Assembly: GCA_051654865.1 (NCBI GenBank)
Contig: JBOFYV010000103.1
Span: 1 to 64,000, forward strand
DNA: 64,000 nt
From: JBOFOR01 sp051654865
Lineage (GTDB): Bacteria > Bacillota > Clostridia > Peptostreptococcales > Peptostreptococcaceae
Direction of reading: 5' to 3'
Shown: piece after piece, positions 25,761-34,167 of the stretch
Numbering within the stretch: the first letter of the stretch is position 1
Layout of the letters: each line of letters starts with the position of its first letter
Program-made: the position numbers and the translations under genes
Notes under the pieces: generated by a model
The model's input: only the letters and a program-made list of their open reading frames with translations
What the model was told of the DNA's origin: nothing
Database searches by the model: none

Positions 25761-27534
25761 ATTTTGACTTAATTAGAAGCTTTATTAATTCACTACTCTG
25801 TTCATTAAAGGTTGTAATTATACTTAAATATTCACAAGCCCTATTCATCGCTACATAAATCTTGTTTAAGTCTCCTACAAAGTCATTTATTTGATAGTCT
25901 TGTGTCTTATCATTTATAGTATGATTATAAAGCATTTCTAGCTCACCTATTATACATGCTCTATATTCTAAATTCTTAACTGCAAATATATTTGATATTG
26001 TTACTCCAACTTTTTTACTAAGATTAGTCAAATTATCTTCCGCATATATATATGGTATTTGCGCTTCTTCTAAAGCTTTTTTTAGCATATATTGAAAATA
26101 TATAGTCTTTCCATTTTTTAATTTCTTCTTGTTGTATGGATATACAATAACTATATCAGAATGGCATAATCCTTTTTTATTAATTAGGTACTCTACTTCC
26201 CAAATAATTGAGCTTATTTGTTCATCTAAATCAGTTACTTTTATTATCTCTACATCTTTGTTTCCCTTTATAATTGGTGTTGTATAATTAAATTTATTAT
26301 TTAAATTCTCTCTTAGATTAAATATATATTCATTTGAGTTTTGAGCAAATTTATTTATAAACTGTGACACATATTCTGATTGTCTATAATTTCTATTTAA
26401 ATTTAATTTTTGATCAAAGTATATTTGTTCTAAATTATTTTTAAATATATTTAAATTTTTAGAAACATTTAATGCTTCGCACGAAGATATATTAAAAATA
26501 TACTTAGTTTTATATAAAAATTCTCTAATAAAACTTAACTCTTCAGTACTAAATGCTTCCCCTTCATCAATAAATATACCTTTAAACATATTTTTATTTT
26601 TAATTACATTCTTAGCTTGTTTTACTAAATTATTAAAAGTTTTATCATAATCATTTTTTAGCATACCATAATCTATTATTAAATTATACTTTTTAGCCAA
26701 CTTAATAACAAATGAATTAAGTGTATGAATTTCAATATTATTATTTTCATCATATAATAATGCTACTCTTTCTCTTAATTCATTACACGCCTGTTTAGAG
26801 TGAGTTAATATTAAAAACTTATGATGTGGATATACTCTAGACAATTTCAATGCTCTTCCTAACATCAAAGTTGTTTTAGCCGTTCCTGAACCTCCATTAA
26901 ATAACGTATTCCCATATTTAATAGAATTAACATTAACTATTTGTTCTTCTTCTAGCATAGTTGCTGTATATTTGTATTCTTCATTATAAAAAGATATTTT
27001 CTTAAATTTTTCATTTAGATGTAATTTATCATTTATAACATAATATTCAGGACAAATGCTTAATAAAAATAAATTTAACTCTATTTCATTATTAGTTTCT
27101 TTAAAATATTGCTCTGGTATTATATTGCTATCTATAATTTCATATAATTGGTTTTTGTCTATAATATTATTATTAATGAATTCTTTATACTGATAGTTTT
27201 CTTCTATTTCTACATATGGCATTATAAATATATAGTTATATTTTATATTTTTATCTGACTGTTCCATTCTAAGTTTTAATAGTTCATATTCTTCATTCAT
27301 AACTTCTAATAGTTCATCTTCTAATATAGAAAATAAGTCATCAGTTGTATCCATAAACTTTACAAATAAAACCTTATTGTCCTTAATATATAGCATATCA
27401 GTATTTATTCCTTTAAAAGGAGTAACTTTTGGTACTATATTACTATTTGCTTCTATCTTAGAATAAAATATTTTTTCTATATCTTTTATCTTTAAAGCAT
27501 CTAGTTCTGAATTAATATTTATGTATTTATTCAC
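25759..27534 (-). CDS. UvrD/Rep-like superfamily 1 DNA helicase
   Basis: An ATP-dependent DNA translocase or helicase of 591 residues. About 200 N-terminal residues form a separate domain with no recognised family (it reads like a nuclease-related domain, beginning with helices and a VLFVKFMD strand). The Walker A is GGSGTAKTTL near 218, with Ala where Gly normally precedes the Lys. Walker B is FIDEGEAFS near 322. Motif IV/V is IVIVYPYNKKK and motif VI is YVAMNRACEYLSI near 570, where the usual TR is NR. The start is a GTG at 27534, after AAGGGGGA. It may form a unit with the 97-residue gene upstream. The partner nuclease, if any, is not evident. Confidence 0.75.
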   Translation of the reverse strand: MNKYININSELDALKIKDIEKIFYSKIEANSNIVPKVTPFKGINTDMLYIKDNKVLFVKFMDTTDDLFSILEDELLEVMNEEYELLKLRMEQSDKNIKYNYIFIMPYVEIEENYQYKEFINNNIIDKNQLYEIIDSNIIPEQYFKETNNEIELNLFLLSICPEYYVINDKLHLNEKFKKISFYNEEYKYTATMLEEEQIVNVNSIKYGNTLFNGGSGTAKTTLMLGRALKLSRVYPHHKFLILTHSKQACNELRERVALLYDENNNIEIHTLNSFVIKLAKKYNLIIDYGMLKNDYDKTFNNLVKQAKNVIKNKNMFKGIFIDEGEAFSTEELSFIREFLYKTKYIFNISSCEALNVSKNLNIFKNNLEQIYFDQKLNLNRNYRQSEYVSQFINKFAQNSNEYIFNLRENLNNKFNYTTPIIKGNKDVEIIKVTDLDEQISSIIWEVEYLINKKGLCHSDIVIVYPYNKKKLKNGKTIYFQYMLKKALEEAQIPYIYAEDNLTNLSKKVGVTISNIFAVKNLEYRACIIGELEMLYNHTINDKTQDYQINDFVGDLNKIYVAMNRACEYLSIITTFNEQSSELIKLLIKSK

Positions 27535-27649
27535 CTTACATTCCCCCTTATTTTATAATAATTATATCATTTTAGGTTACATTTTGCTATATTTGGTTAT
27601 TTATATAGCAAATATTTTATATTATTTAATTGTTTTATCTAGATATAGC

Positions 27650-27674
27650 AAAAGGGAAGTAATATATACTCCCC
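27650..27674 (-). terminator. Probable intrinsic terminator
   Basis: On the minus strand GGGGAGTA-TATAT-TACTTCCC is followed by TTTTG, ten bases after the stop codon of the small unknown gene. The stem is short, with one G-U pair. Confidence 0.6.
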
Positions 27675-27683
27675 CCATAATAT

Positions 27684-27965
27684 TTACATTTTATAATTTT
27701 TTTCTATCCATATGTTCATTTTTCTTCTTACTTCATTTTCTTTAACTTCATCAAATTTAGCATCATTTATTGTATATGATTGAACTAAATTTTCTACATT
27801 AGTTGGGTATTCTAAAAAGTGACCGTTTCTGTTTTCAAATCCAACACTCATTATGTCATATTTATTATTTTCACTATCTAATACAACACCGTATTCTACT
27901 TCCTTACCCATATTGTCATCTTTTATAATTTTTACATATTGATTTTTAGCCAATTTATTTAACAT
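27684..27965 (-). CDS. Small protein of unknown function upstream of the helicase gene
   Basis: About 93 residues, soluble, with alternating strand-like and charged segments (QYVKIIKDD, YGVVLDSENNKYDIMSVGF) and a helical C-terminus. No family recognised. The ATG at 27965 is chosen over one four codons upstream because AAAGG directly abuts the upstream ATG but is well spaced for this one. Its beta-rich N-terminal half resembles small barrel folds, but this is only an impression. A terminator-like hairpin separates it from the helicase gene, so functional linkage is uncertain. Confidence 0.55.
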   Translation of the reverse strand: MLNKLAKNQYVKIIKDDNMGKEVEYGVVLDSENNKYDIMSVGFENRNGHFLEYPTNVENLVQSYTINDAKFDEVKENEVRRKMNIWIEKNYKM

Positions 27966-28059
27966 ATAACTATACATCCTTTCTTTTAATATTCATTATT
28001 AGTACTATTTATATTATTGCCAAAATCTTAAGGTATCATATACTATTTATATTATTTAT

Positions 28060-28998
28060 TTATAAATCTCTTCCTTTTCCTGAATCACTAATATTTATTA
28101 GTTCTTCTGGATATGGATTAAAAAATGTTTGATTTAGTATATTATTATCTTTAAATCTAGCTGCATACATTCTTATAGCTAATGCTAATGAACTAAAAGG
28201 TACTTTTTCATTTTCATAAGAATTTACTAATTTTTTAAAGACTTCAATTTCTTCACTACATAATTGATTTTTATATATATTGAACATATTTTTTACAATA
28301 TCTGTTTTTGCTTCTTTATTTCTTTTAGATGCTAGTATTTCATAAACACCTTCTTTATACAGATTAATCGCTTCTTTTTCATCAGTCTCAAGTATTATCT
28401 TACTAATTTCACTTAACTTTTCTTCATTATATGATTTTAATAGTAATTCATTTGTATTATGAAATTTAATTATATCATCGGAGTCCTTTAATCTGTTTAT
28501 AGTAAATATTTTAGTTAAAAAATTGTCTCTAATACTATAATTTTTTAATCTGCCTTCATTTTCAATAGGTAAATTTTTATATGTATCTATTATACCTTGA
28601 GAAAAAAATCCACTACCTCCATTATTTATACTACATTTGTTACCTTCATAATATATTTTTACATCTTTTATTCCACACGATGGAGATCTACTTTTTAATA
28701 TAAATCCGTCTACATCATTTATATTTGATATAAAATTACTAGTGAAGTTATTCATCTTTTCTGTAAAATCATAATTTGTATTATGCTGTACTAATTTATA
28801 TTCTTCCTTTTCTTTATGTTTTTCTATTCTAATCGGCTCTCTAGGTGTAGAAAGTCCAATCTCCACTTCAGGACACACTACTTGTAAATCTGTATGCTCT
28901 TTTAGAGACATTACAACCTTATTATTATAGCCTTGTCCATCATATCTGCATTTTTCAAAATTTAAACATTTACTGACTATCAATTTAGGTTTTCTCAT
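28060..28998 (-). CDS. DUF523-DUF1722 (YbgA-type) protein
   Basis: A 312-residue fusion of two domains of unknown function often found together. The N-terminal DUF523 (about 1-150) has the cysteine signature KLIVSKCLNFEKCRYDG, VVCPEVEIGLSTPREP and SRSPSCGIKDV. The C-terminal DUF1722 (about 185-300) is helical. The conserved cysteines (CLNFEKC, CPE, SPSCG) look like ligands for a metal or cluster. DUF1722 is named from YbgA of E. coli, where it adjoins a photolyase gene, and links to DNA repair have been suggested but are not established. AT-rich spacers separate it from both neighbours. Confidence 0.8.
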   Translation of the reverse strand: MRKPKLIVSKCLNFEKCRYDGQGYNNKVVMSLKEHTDLQVVCPEVEIGLSTPREPIRIEKHKEKEEYKLVQHNTNYDFTEKMNNFTSNFISNINDVDGFILKSRSPSCGIKDVKIYYEGNKCSINNGGSGFFSQGIIDTYKNLPIENEGRLKNYSIRDNFLTKIFTINRLKDSDDIIKFHNTNELLLKSYNEEKLSEISKIILETDEKEAINLYKEGVYEILASKRNKEAKTDIVKNMFNIYKNQLCSEEIEVFKKLVNSYENEKVPFSSLALAIRMYAARFKDNNILNQTFFNPYPEELINISDSGKGRDL

Positions 28999-29111
28999 AG
29001 TAAATAATTCACTCCATATTTCTTATTTATTCAATTCTTATTTTTATCTTATAAAATATTTATTATTACTTAAATTTTACCTTTCCATAAAATACTTATA
29101 TATTTAAACAA

Positions 29112-29142
29112 AAAAAGAAGAGATTAAAAATCTCTTCTTTTT
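29112..29142 (-). terminator. Intrinsic terminator of rny
   Basis: A 13-bp stem AAAAAGAAGAGAT / ATCTCTTCTTTTT with a TAAAA loop directly after the rny stop codon. Confidence 0.9.
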
Positions 29143-29144
29143 AT

Positions 29145-30683
29145 CTATTTAGCATATTCAATTGCTCTAGTTTCTCTTATTATACTTACTTTGATTTGAC
29201 CTGGATATTCTAATTCATCTTCTATCTTTTTAGTCATATCTCTAGCTAATAAATGTATATCTTCATCACTTACATTTTCTGGTTTAACCATTATTCTGAT
29301 TTCTCTACCAGCTTGTATTGCAAATGACTTATCTACTCCCTCATATGAATTAGCTATTTCTTCTAATTTTTCTAGTCTTTTAATATATGCTTCTAGTGTT
29401 TCTCTTCTTGCACCTGGTCTAGCTGCTGATATTGCATCTGCCGCTGTAACTAAAACAGCTTCTATTGTTTGAGGTTCAAAATCACCGTGATGAGTACTCA
29501 TAGCATGTATAACTTCTTTAGATTCTTTATATCTCTTAAGTAAGTCCATACCTATTTCAACATGTGTACCTTCCATTTCGTGGTCTACTGATTTACCTAT
29601 ATCATGTAATAATCCTGCTCTTTTAGCTAATCTAACATCTGCACCTATCTCTGCTGCCATTATTCCTGCTATATGAGCAACTTCAATAGAATGTTTTAGT
29701 ACATTTTGACCATAACTTGTTCTATAGTTAAGTCTTCCTAATAACCTAACTAACTCTGGATGTAATCCATGAACTCCAGTTTCAAATGCTGCTTGTTCCC
29801 CATACTCTTTGATTATGCTATCAACTTCTTTTTTAGCTTTTTCAACCATTTCTTCTATTCTAGCTGGATGTATTCTACCATCTGCTATTAATTTTTCAAG
29901 TGCTATTCTAGCAACTTCTCTTCTTATTGGATCAAAGCCAGATAATATTACTGCTTCAGGAGTATCATCTATTATTAAATCTATTCCTGTTAAAGTTTCT
30001 AAAGTTCTTATATTTCGGCCTTCTCTACCTATGATTCTACCCTTCATTTCATCATTAGGTAAATTTACTACTGTTACAGTAGTTTCTGCAACATGATCTG
30101 CTGCACATTTTTGAATCGCATACCCTATTATTTCCCTTGATCTTTTTTCAGATTCTTCTTTAGCTTGAGATTCTATTTCTTTTATCATAATTGACATTTC
30201 ACGTCTTACTTCTCTTTCAGCATTAGTTAATATTATTTCTTTTGCTTGCTCAGAAGTTATTCCTGATATATTCTCTAGCTTTTCTAACTGTTGTGTTTTT
30301 ATTAATTCAACATCTTCTTCTTTTTTAGCTACATTTTTTAATCTATCATTTAAACTAGTTTCTTTCGATTCTAAGTTTTGTAGCTTTTTGTCTAAAACTT
30401 CTTCTTTTTGAATTACTCTTTTTTCATACTTTTGTAAATCAGTTCTTCTTTCTTTTATTTCTCTTTCTGATTCACTTCTCCATTTATGGATCTCTTCCTT
30501 AGCCTCTAATAGTTTTTCTTTTTTAACTGTTTCAGAATCTTTTGTCGCTTTATCTATTATTTCCTTGGCTAAGTTTTCAGCTTGGCCAATTTTTGATTCA
30601 GATATATTCTTTCTAACAAAATAACCTGCTATAATTCCCACAGCTGCGCCTATTAAACCAACTACTATTTCTATGACATCCAC
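29145..30683 (-). CDS. rny: Ribonuclease Y
   Basis: The membrane-anchored endoribonuclease that initiates mRNA decay in Firmicutes. About 512 residues: an N-terminal membrane helix (IVVGLIGAAVGIIAGYFV), a long coiled coil to about 190, a KH domain (GRIIGREGRNIRTLE near 220) and an HD domain (RAGLLHDIGKSVDHE near 360 with the metal-binding His-Asp). The start is unclear. A TTG at 30704 lacks a ribosome binding site, and the GTG at 30683 directly abuts AAAGGAG. The best-spaced codon after GGAGG is an ATA about three codons further in. The GTG is used here. A sigma-A promoter lies at 30901-30873 (minus strand). Confidence 0.93.
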   Translation of the reverse strand: MDVIEIVVGLIGAAVGIIAGYFVRKNISESKIGQAENLAKEIIDKATKDSETVKKEKLLEAKEEIHKWRSESEREIKERRTDLQKYEKRVIQKEEVLDKKLQNLESKETSLNDRLKNVAKKEEDVELIKTQQLEKLENISGITSEQAKEIILTNAEREVRREMSIMIKEIESQAKEESEKRSREIIGYAIQKCAADHVAETTVTVVNLPNDEMKGRIIGREGRNIRTLETLTGIDLIIDDTPEAVILSGFDPIRREVARIALEKLIADGRIHPARIEEMVEKAKKEVDSIIKEYGEQAAFETGVHGLHPELVRLLGRLNYRTSYGQNVLKHSIEVAHIAGIMAAEIGADVRLAKRAGLLHDIGKSVDHEMEGTHVEIGMDLLKRYKESKEVIHAMSTHHGDFEPQTIEAVLVTAADAISAARPGARRETLEAYIKRLEKLEEIANSYEGVDKSFAIQAGREIRIMVKPENVSDEDIHLLARDMTKKIEDELEYPGQIKVSIIRETRAIEYAK

Positions 30684-30872
30684 CTCCTTTGTTAATAATC
30701 CCAAAATGTCATCATTAATACTTTAAAATCTTTTTATAATTACAAGTGAAACTATGCACATTTAATAATTTTTTATTATCATTCATAATCTATCTTGCAA
30801 TATCAACAATTATTCTTATTTTTTTTAGAACAATTGCTATAAAATCAAATTTAGATATTTTATCCTCACTTA

Positions 30873-30901
30873 ATTTTATAATTTTTTCTAGGACATGTCA
30901 A
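30873..30901 (-). promoter_or_regulatory. Sigma-A promoter of rny
   Basis: TTGACA (30901-30896), a 17-base spacer and TAAAAT (30878-30873) on the minus strand. It lies 28 bases after the recA stop codon and about 190 bases before rny, giving a long leader. Confidence 0.6.
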
Positions 30902-30928
30902 GTTATTCAGAGGTGTGTATTGCTTTAA

Positions 30929-31975
30929 TTATTCTAAATTTTCTAATGTATCATCATCTTCTTGAGAATTATCTCTATTTTCATCTAATTTATAGTGTTT
31001 TCTAACCTTTTCATCTATTTCACTTATTAAATCTGGGTTATCTTGTAAGAATTTTTTTACATTCTCTCTTCCTTGTCCAAGCTTTATTTCATTATAGCTA
31101 TACCAAGCTCCAGATTTTTTAACTATATCAACATCTGCTGCTATATCTAATAAATCTCCAACTTTAGATATACCTTCTCCATACATTATATCAAACTCAG
31201 CTTGCTTAAATGGTGGAGCTACTTTATTTTTTACAACCTTGACTCTAGTTCTACTTCCTAGTACTTTGTCACCTTGCTTTATTGTATCTATTTTTCTAAC
31301 ATCAAGTCTTACAGATGAATAGAACTTAAGAGCTCTACCTCCCGTTGTTGTTTCTGGATTACCAAACATTATACCAACTTTTTCTCTTAATTGGTTTATA
31401 AATATAGCTACACAGTTTGATTTTTTTATAGATCCTGTTAATTTTCTTAAGGCTTGTGACATAAGTCTTGCTTGAAGACCAACATGGCTATCTCCCATAT
31501 CTCCTTCTATTTCAGCTCTTGGTACAAGTGCTGCAACTGAGTCTACTACTATTATATCTATTGCACCACTTCTTATTAATGCTTCTGCTATTTCAAGAGC
31601 TTGTTCCCCTGTATCTGGTTGAGATATTATTAAGTTATCTATATCTACACCTAATGCTTTTGCATAAACCGGATCCATTGCATGTTCAGCATCTATAAAC
31701 GCTGCTATACCACCTTGCTTTTGCGCCTCTGCTACTGTATGTAATGCAACTGTTGTTTTACCAGAAGATTCAGGTCCATATACTTCTATAATTCTTCCCT
31801 TAGGAAGTCCACCGATACCAACTGCTATATCTAATCCTATTGATCCTGTTGGTATTACATCTATAGCCATAGATGTTGCTTCTCCTAATTTCATTACTGA
31901 TCCTTTACCAAACTCTTTTTCTATTTTTCCTAAAGCTTGATTCAGGGCATTTAACTTTTCTTGTTCTATACTCAT
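30929..31975 (-). CDS. recA: Recombinase A
   Basis: Forms filaments on single-stranded DNA, drives strand exchange and stimulates LexA self-cleavage. The 348-residue protein has the usual layout: N-terminal helix, Walker A GPESSGKTT near 67, Walker B IIVVDSVAAL near 140, the loop 1 and loop 2 regions (ALRKLTGSIKKSNC, FGNPETTTGGRALKFYSS), and an acidic C-terminal tail (DNSQEDDDTLENLE). A start four codons upstream directly abuts AGAGG, so the ATG at 31975, about 12 bases further, is preferred and matches the family's usual MSIEQEKL opening. The promoter and an SOS box lie upstream. Assignment is firm. Confidence 0.98.
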   Translation of the reverse strand: MSIEQEKLNALNQALGKIEKEFGKGSVMKLGEATSMAIDVIPTGSIGLDIAVGIGGLPKGRIIEVYGPESSGKTTVALHTVAEAQKQGGIAAFIDAEHAMDPVYAKALGVDIDNLIISQPDTGEQALEIAEALIRSGAIDIIVVDSVAALVPRAEIEGDMGDSHVGLQARLMSQALRKLTGSIKKSNCVAIFINQLREKVGIMFGNPETTTGGRALKFYSSVRLDVRKIDTIKQGDKVLGSRTRVKVVKNKVAPPFKQAEFDIMYGEGISKVGDLLDIAADVDIVKKSGAWYSYNEIKLGQGRENVKKFLQDNPDLISEIDEKVRKHYKLDENRDNSQEDDDTLENLE

Positions 31976-32081
31976 TTTTTCATCCATCCTCTCGTATATA
32001 AATTTCTTTAATACAATATATATATATATATAGGAATTTAATTTTATTAAGAATGTAATTTCCTATTTTTAAATACATTTC

Positions 32082-32093
32082 AAACATTTGTTC
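32082..32093. promoter_or_regulatory. Candidate LexA (SOS) box
   Basis: On the minus strand GAACAAATGTTT matches the Gram-positive LexA core GAAC-N4-GTTC at all but the last base. It lies at about +8 to +19 relative to the start predicted from the recA promoter, where LexA would block transcription. Confidence 0.5.
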
Positions 32094-32107
32094 TGTTCTA
32101 TATATTG

Positions 32108-32136
32108 ATTATATCTTATAACTTTGTCCTCGTCAA
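32108..32136 (-). promoter_or_regulatory. Sigma-A promoter of recA
   Basis: TTGACG (32136-32131), a 17-base spacer and a perfect TATAAT (32113-32108) on the minus strand, about 130 bases before the recA start. Confidence 0.65.
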
Positions 32137-32259
32137 TTATTAAAATTAAGTATTTAATTTAACAGTAAAATTTTACCACATATATCTTATTTATAAACTT
32201 TTATTTATATTTTTATACAGTTTTTATATATTATCTGCTTAGACTAGTGTATAAATTAC

Positions 32260-32302
32260 AAAAAGCTATAAAAACATTATTATAATGTCTTTATAGCTTT
32301 TT
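32260..32302 (-). terminator. Intrinsic terminator of the ftsK-mnmH-rimO-pgsA unit
   Basis: A stem of about 19 bp based on AAAAAGCTATAAA and its complement with one G-U pair, followed by T residues on the minus strand right after the pgsA stop. Confidence 0.85.
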
Positions 32303-32303
32303 A

Positions 32304-32846
32304 TTACTTACTATTCATAAATAGTTCTTTATTTTTAAATAAATACTCTGCACCGGAATAAAGTGTAAGTAAAGTTGCTACTAATATACATACCCATCCA
32401 ACAAATAGTAGCATACTATTATCAAACTGAGCTCCTAATAATAATACTATTATTGCCACCATTTGACTTATAGTTTTCAACTTTCCTCCACCACTTGCAG
32501 CTATAACTTTTCCATCCGCAGCAGCTATAGCCCTTAATATACTTACTGTTAATTCTCTTGATACTATAATTATTACCATCCAACTTGCCACAAGTCCTGA
32601 TTCTATCATACATGTTAGCGCAGATATTACTAATAATTTGTCTGCTAATGGATCCATAAACTTACCAAAATCTGTAACTAAGTTGTATTTTCTTGCTATA
32701 TGTCCATCCATAGCATCTGTTATCGATGCTATTATAAATATTATGCATGCTATTAAAAATTTGTTTGGTATATTTAGTAACATTACTACTATGAATACCG
32801 GTATTAGAAATATCCTAAATAAAGTTAATTTATTAGGCAAGTTCAT
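32304..32846 (-). CDS. pgsA: CDP-diacylglycerol-glycerol-3-phosphate 3-phosphatidyltransferase
   Basis: Makes phosphatidylglycerophosphate, the first committed step to phosphatidylglycerol and cardiolipin, in the cytoplasmic membrane. The 180-residue protein has several membrane helices and the full CDP-alcohol phosphotransferase motif, DAMDGHIAR followed by FGKFMDPLADK (DG-x2-AR-x8-G-x3-D-x3-D). The opening MNLPNKLTLFRI is typical. Its start overlaps the end of rimO by 14 bases, so the two are translationally coupled. It is the last gene of the ftsK-mnmH-rimO-pgsA unit. Confidence 0.95.
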   Translation of the reverse strand: MNLPNKLTLFRIFLIPVFIVVMLLNIPNKFLIACIIFIIASITDAMDGHIARKYNLVTDFGKFMDPLADKLLVISALTCMIESGLVASWMVIIIVSRELTVSILRAIAAADGKVIAASGGGKLKTISQMVAIIVLLLGAQFDNSMLLFVGWVCILVATLLTLYSGAEYLFKNKELFMNSK

Positions 32847-34167
32847 CTATTACATCCCCCATCAAATCATATTCTAATGCACTGTTTATTTTTACTATTA
32901 CAAAATCCCCTACATCAAGTTGTTTTTTAGACTTTACATACACTATACTGTCTATTTCTTCTGCATCCCCTTGAGTTCTAGCAATGTATACATTGTCTTC
33001 TATTTGTTCTTCAACTAACACTTCATATACATTCCCAATTTTCTTTTCATTAAGTTCTTGAGATATTTCTTGTTGTACTAACATTAATCTATCTCTTCTT
33101 TCATTCTTAACATCTTCTTCTAAGTGATTAGGTAATTTATCTGCTGCTGTATCTTCTTCTCTAGAATAAGCAAATGCTCCTAATCTATCAAACTTAACTA
33201 ATTTAGCAAAGTCTACTACTTCTTTAAAATCTTCTTCTGTTTCACCCGGGAATCCTACTATTATTGTAGTTCTTACTGTTGCGTCAGGCATATATTTTCT
33301 TATCATTTCAACTTTTGATAATATATCTTCTTTAGTTGTTCTTCTGTTCATTAACTTTAGTATTCTATTACTTGCATGTTGTATAGGCATATCAAAGTAG
33401 TTACATATATTGTCATACTTTTTAATAACTTGAACTAATTCTTCTGTTATTGATTCTGGATATGAGTACATTATTCTTATCCACTTTAATCCTTCTATGT
33501 TTGCAAGTTCTTCTAATAATTCTGGAAGACTGTCTTTTCCGTATATATCGCATCCATACTTTGTTGTATCTTGAGCTATAACTACTACTTCTTTCACACC
33601 TCTTGCTGCTAGGTCTTTAGCTTCTTTTATTATATCTTCTCTTTTTCTACTTCTGTATTTACCTCTTAATTTAGGTATTATACAGTACGTACAATGATTG
33701 TCACACCCTTCAGCTATTTTTAAGTAAGCCATATGACTTGGTGTTGATATATATCTTGGAAGTTCTTCATTATAAGCGAATTCTATATCATTTAAGCTTA
33801 CTATATGTTTTTCTTCTTTTAATCCGTTTATTATATCATCTATATTTTGGTAACTTCCAGTACCTACTATTGCATCTATTTCTGGAATTTCTTGTTTTAA
33901 CTCATCAGCGTATCTTTGAGCTAAACATCCAGTTACTACAAGTATCTTTAGGTTGCCAGTCTCTTTAAATTGAGCTAATTCAAGTATTGTTTGAATAGAT
34001 TCTTGTTTTGCAGACTCTATAAATCCACACGTATTAACTATTATTATATCTGCCTCTTCAAAGTTACCGATTAGTTTATAACCTTTCTTATTTAGTATAC
34101 CCATCATTATTTCTGCATCTACTAAGTTTTTTGAACATCCTAGTGATTCTAGTGCTATTTTTAACAT
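32833..34167 (-). CDS. rimO: Ribosomal protein uS12 methylthiotransferase
   Basis: A radical-SAM enzyme that adds a methylthio group to a conserved Asp of ribosomal protein S12. The 444-residue protein has an N-terminal UPF0004 domain with three cluster cysteines (LGCSKN, NTCGFI, VVTGCLAQR). The radical-SAM motif is GCDNHCTYCIIPK near 152 (Cx3Cx2C), and a C-terminal TRAM domain starts near 375. The MLKIALESLGCSKNLVDAE opening (19 residues) is diagnostic of RimO as opposed to MiaB. It overlaps pgsA downstream and shares one base with mnmH upstream, so it lies in a tight operon. Confidence 0.95.
   Translation of the reverse strand: MLKIALESLGCSKNLVDAEIMMGILNKKGYKLIGNFEEADIIIVNTCGFIESAKQESIQTILELAQFKETGNLKILVVTGCLAQRYADELKQEIPEIDAIVGTGSYQNIDDIINGLKEEKHIVSLNDIEFAYNEELPRYISTPSHMAYLKIAEGCDNHCTYCIIPKLRGKYRSRKREDIIKEAKDLAARGVKEVVVIAQDTTKYGCDIYGKDSLPELLEELANIEGLKWIRIMYSYPESITEELVQVIKKYDNICNYFDMPIQHASNRILKLMNRRTTKEDILSKVEMIRKYMPDATVRTTIIVGFPGETEEDFKEVVDFAKLVKFDRLGAFAYSREEDTAADKLPNHLEEDVKNERRDRLMLVQQEISQELNEKKIGNVYEVLVEEQIEDNVYIARTQGDAEEIDSIVYVKSKKQLDVGDFVIVKINSALEYDLMGDVIDELA

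Larger units (their letters stand above)
31976..32303. other. recA upstream region
   Basis: This 328-base gene-free stretch holds the recA promoter (32136-32108), a LexA-type box at 32082-32093, and a 17-base alternating A/T run at 32016-32032 in the leader. The pgsA terminator lies at its far end. No small ORF with a convincing ribosome binding site was seen. Confidence 0.6.

Noticed and set aside
24697..27965. Integrase plus helicase as a prophage or integrative element
   Set aside because: No flanking tRNA, attachment repeats, capsid, terminase, relaxase or composition change was seen, and the integrase-like protein lacks catalytic residues.
30929..31987. recA start at the first ATG
   Set aside because: That ATG directly touches the AGAGG element with no spacer; the ATG four codons later has workable spacing and gives the usual RecA N-terminus.
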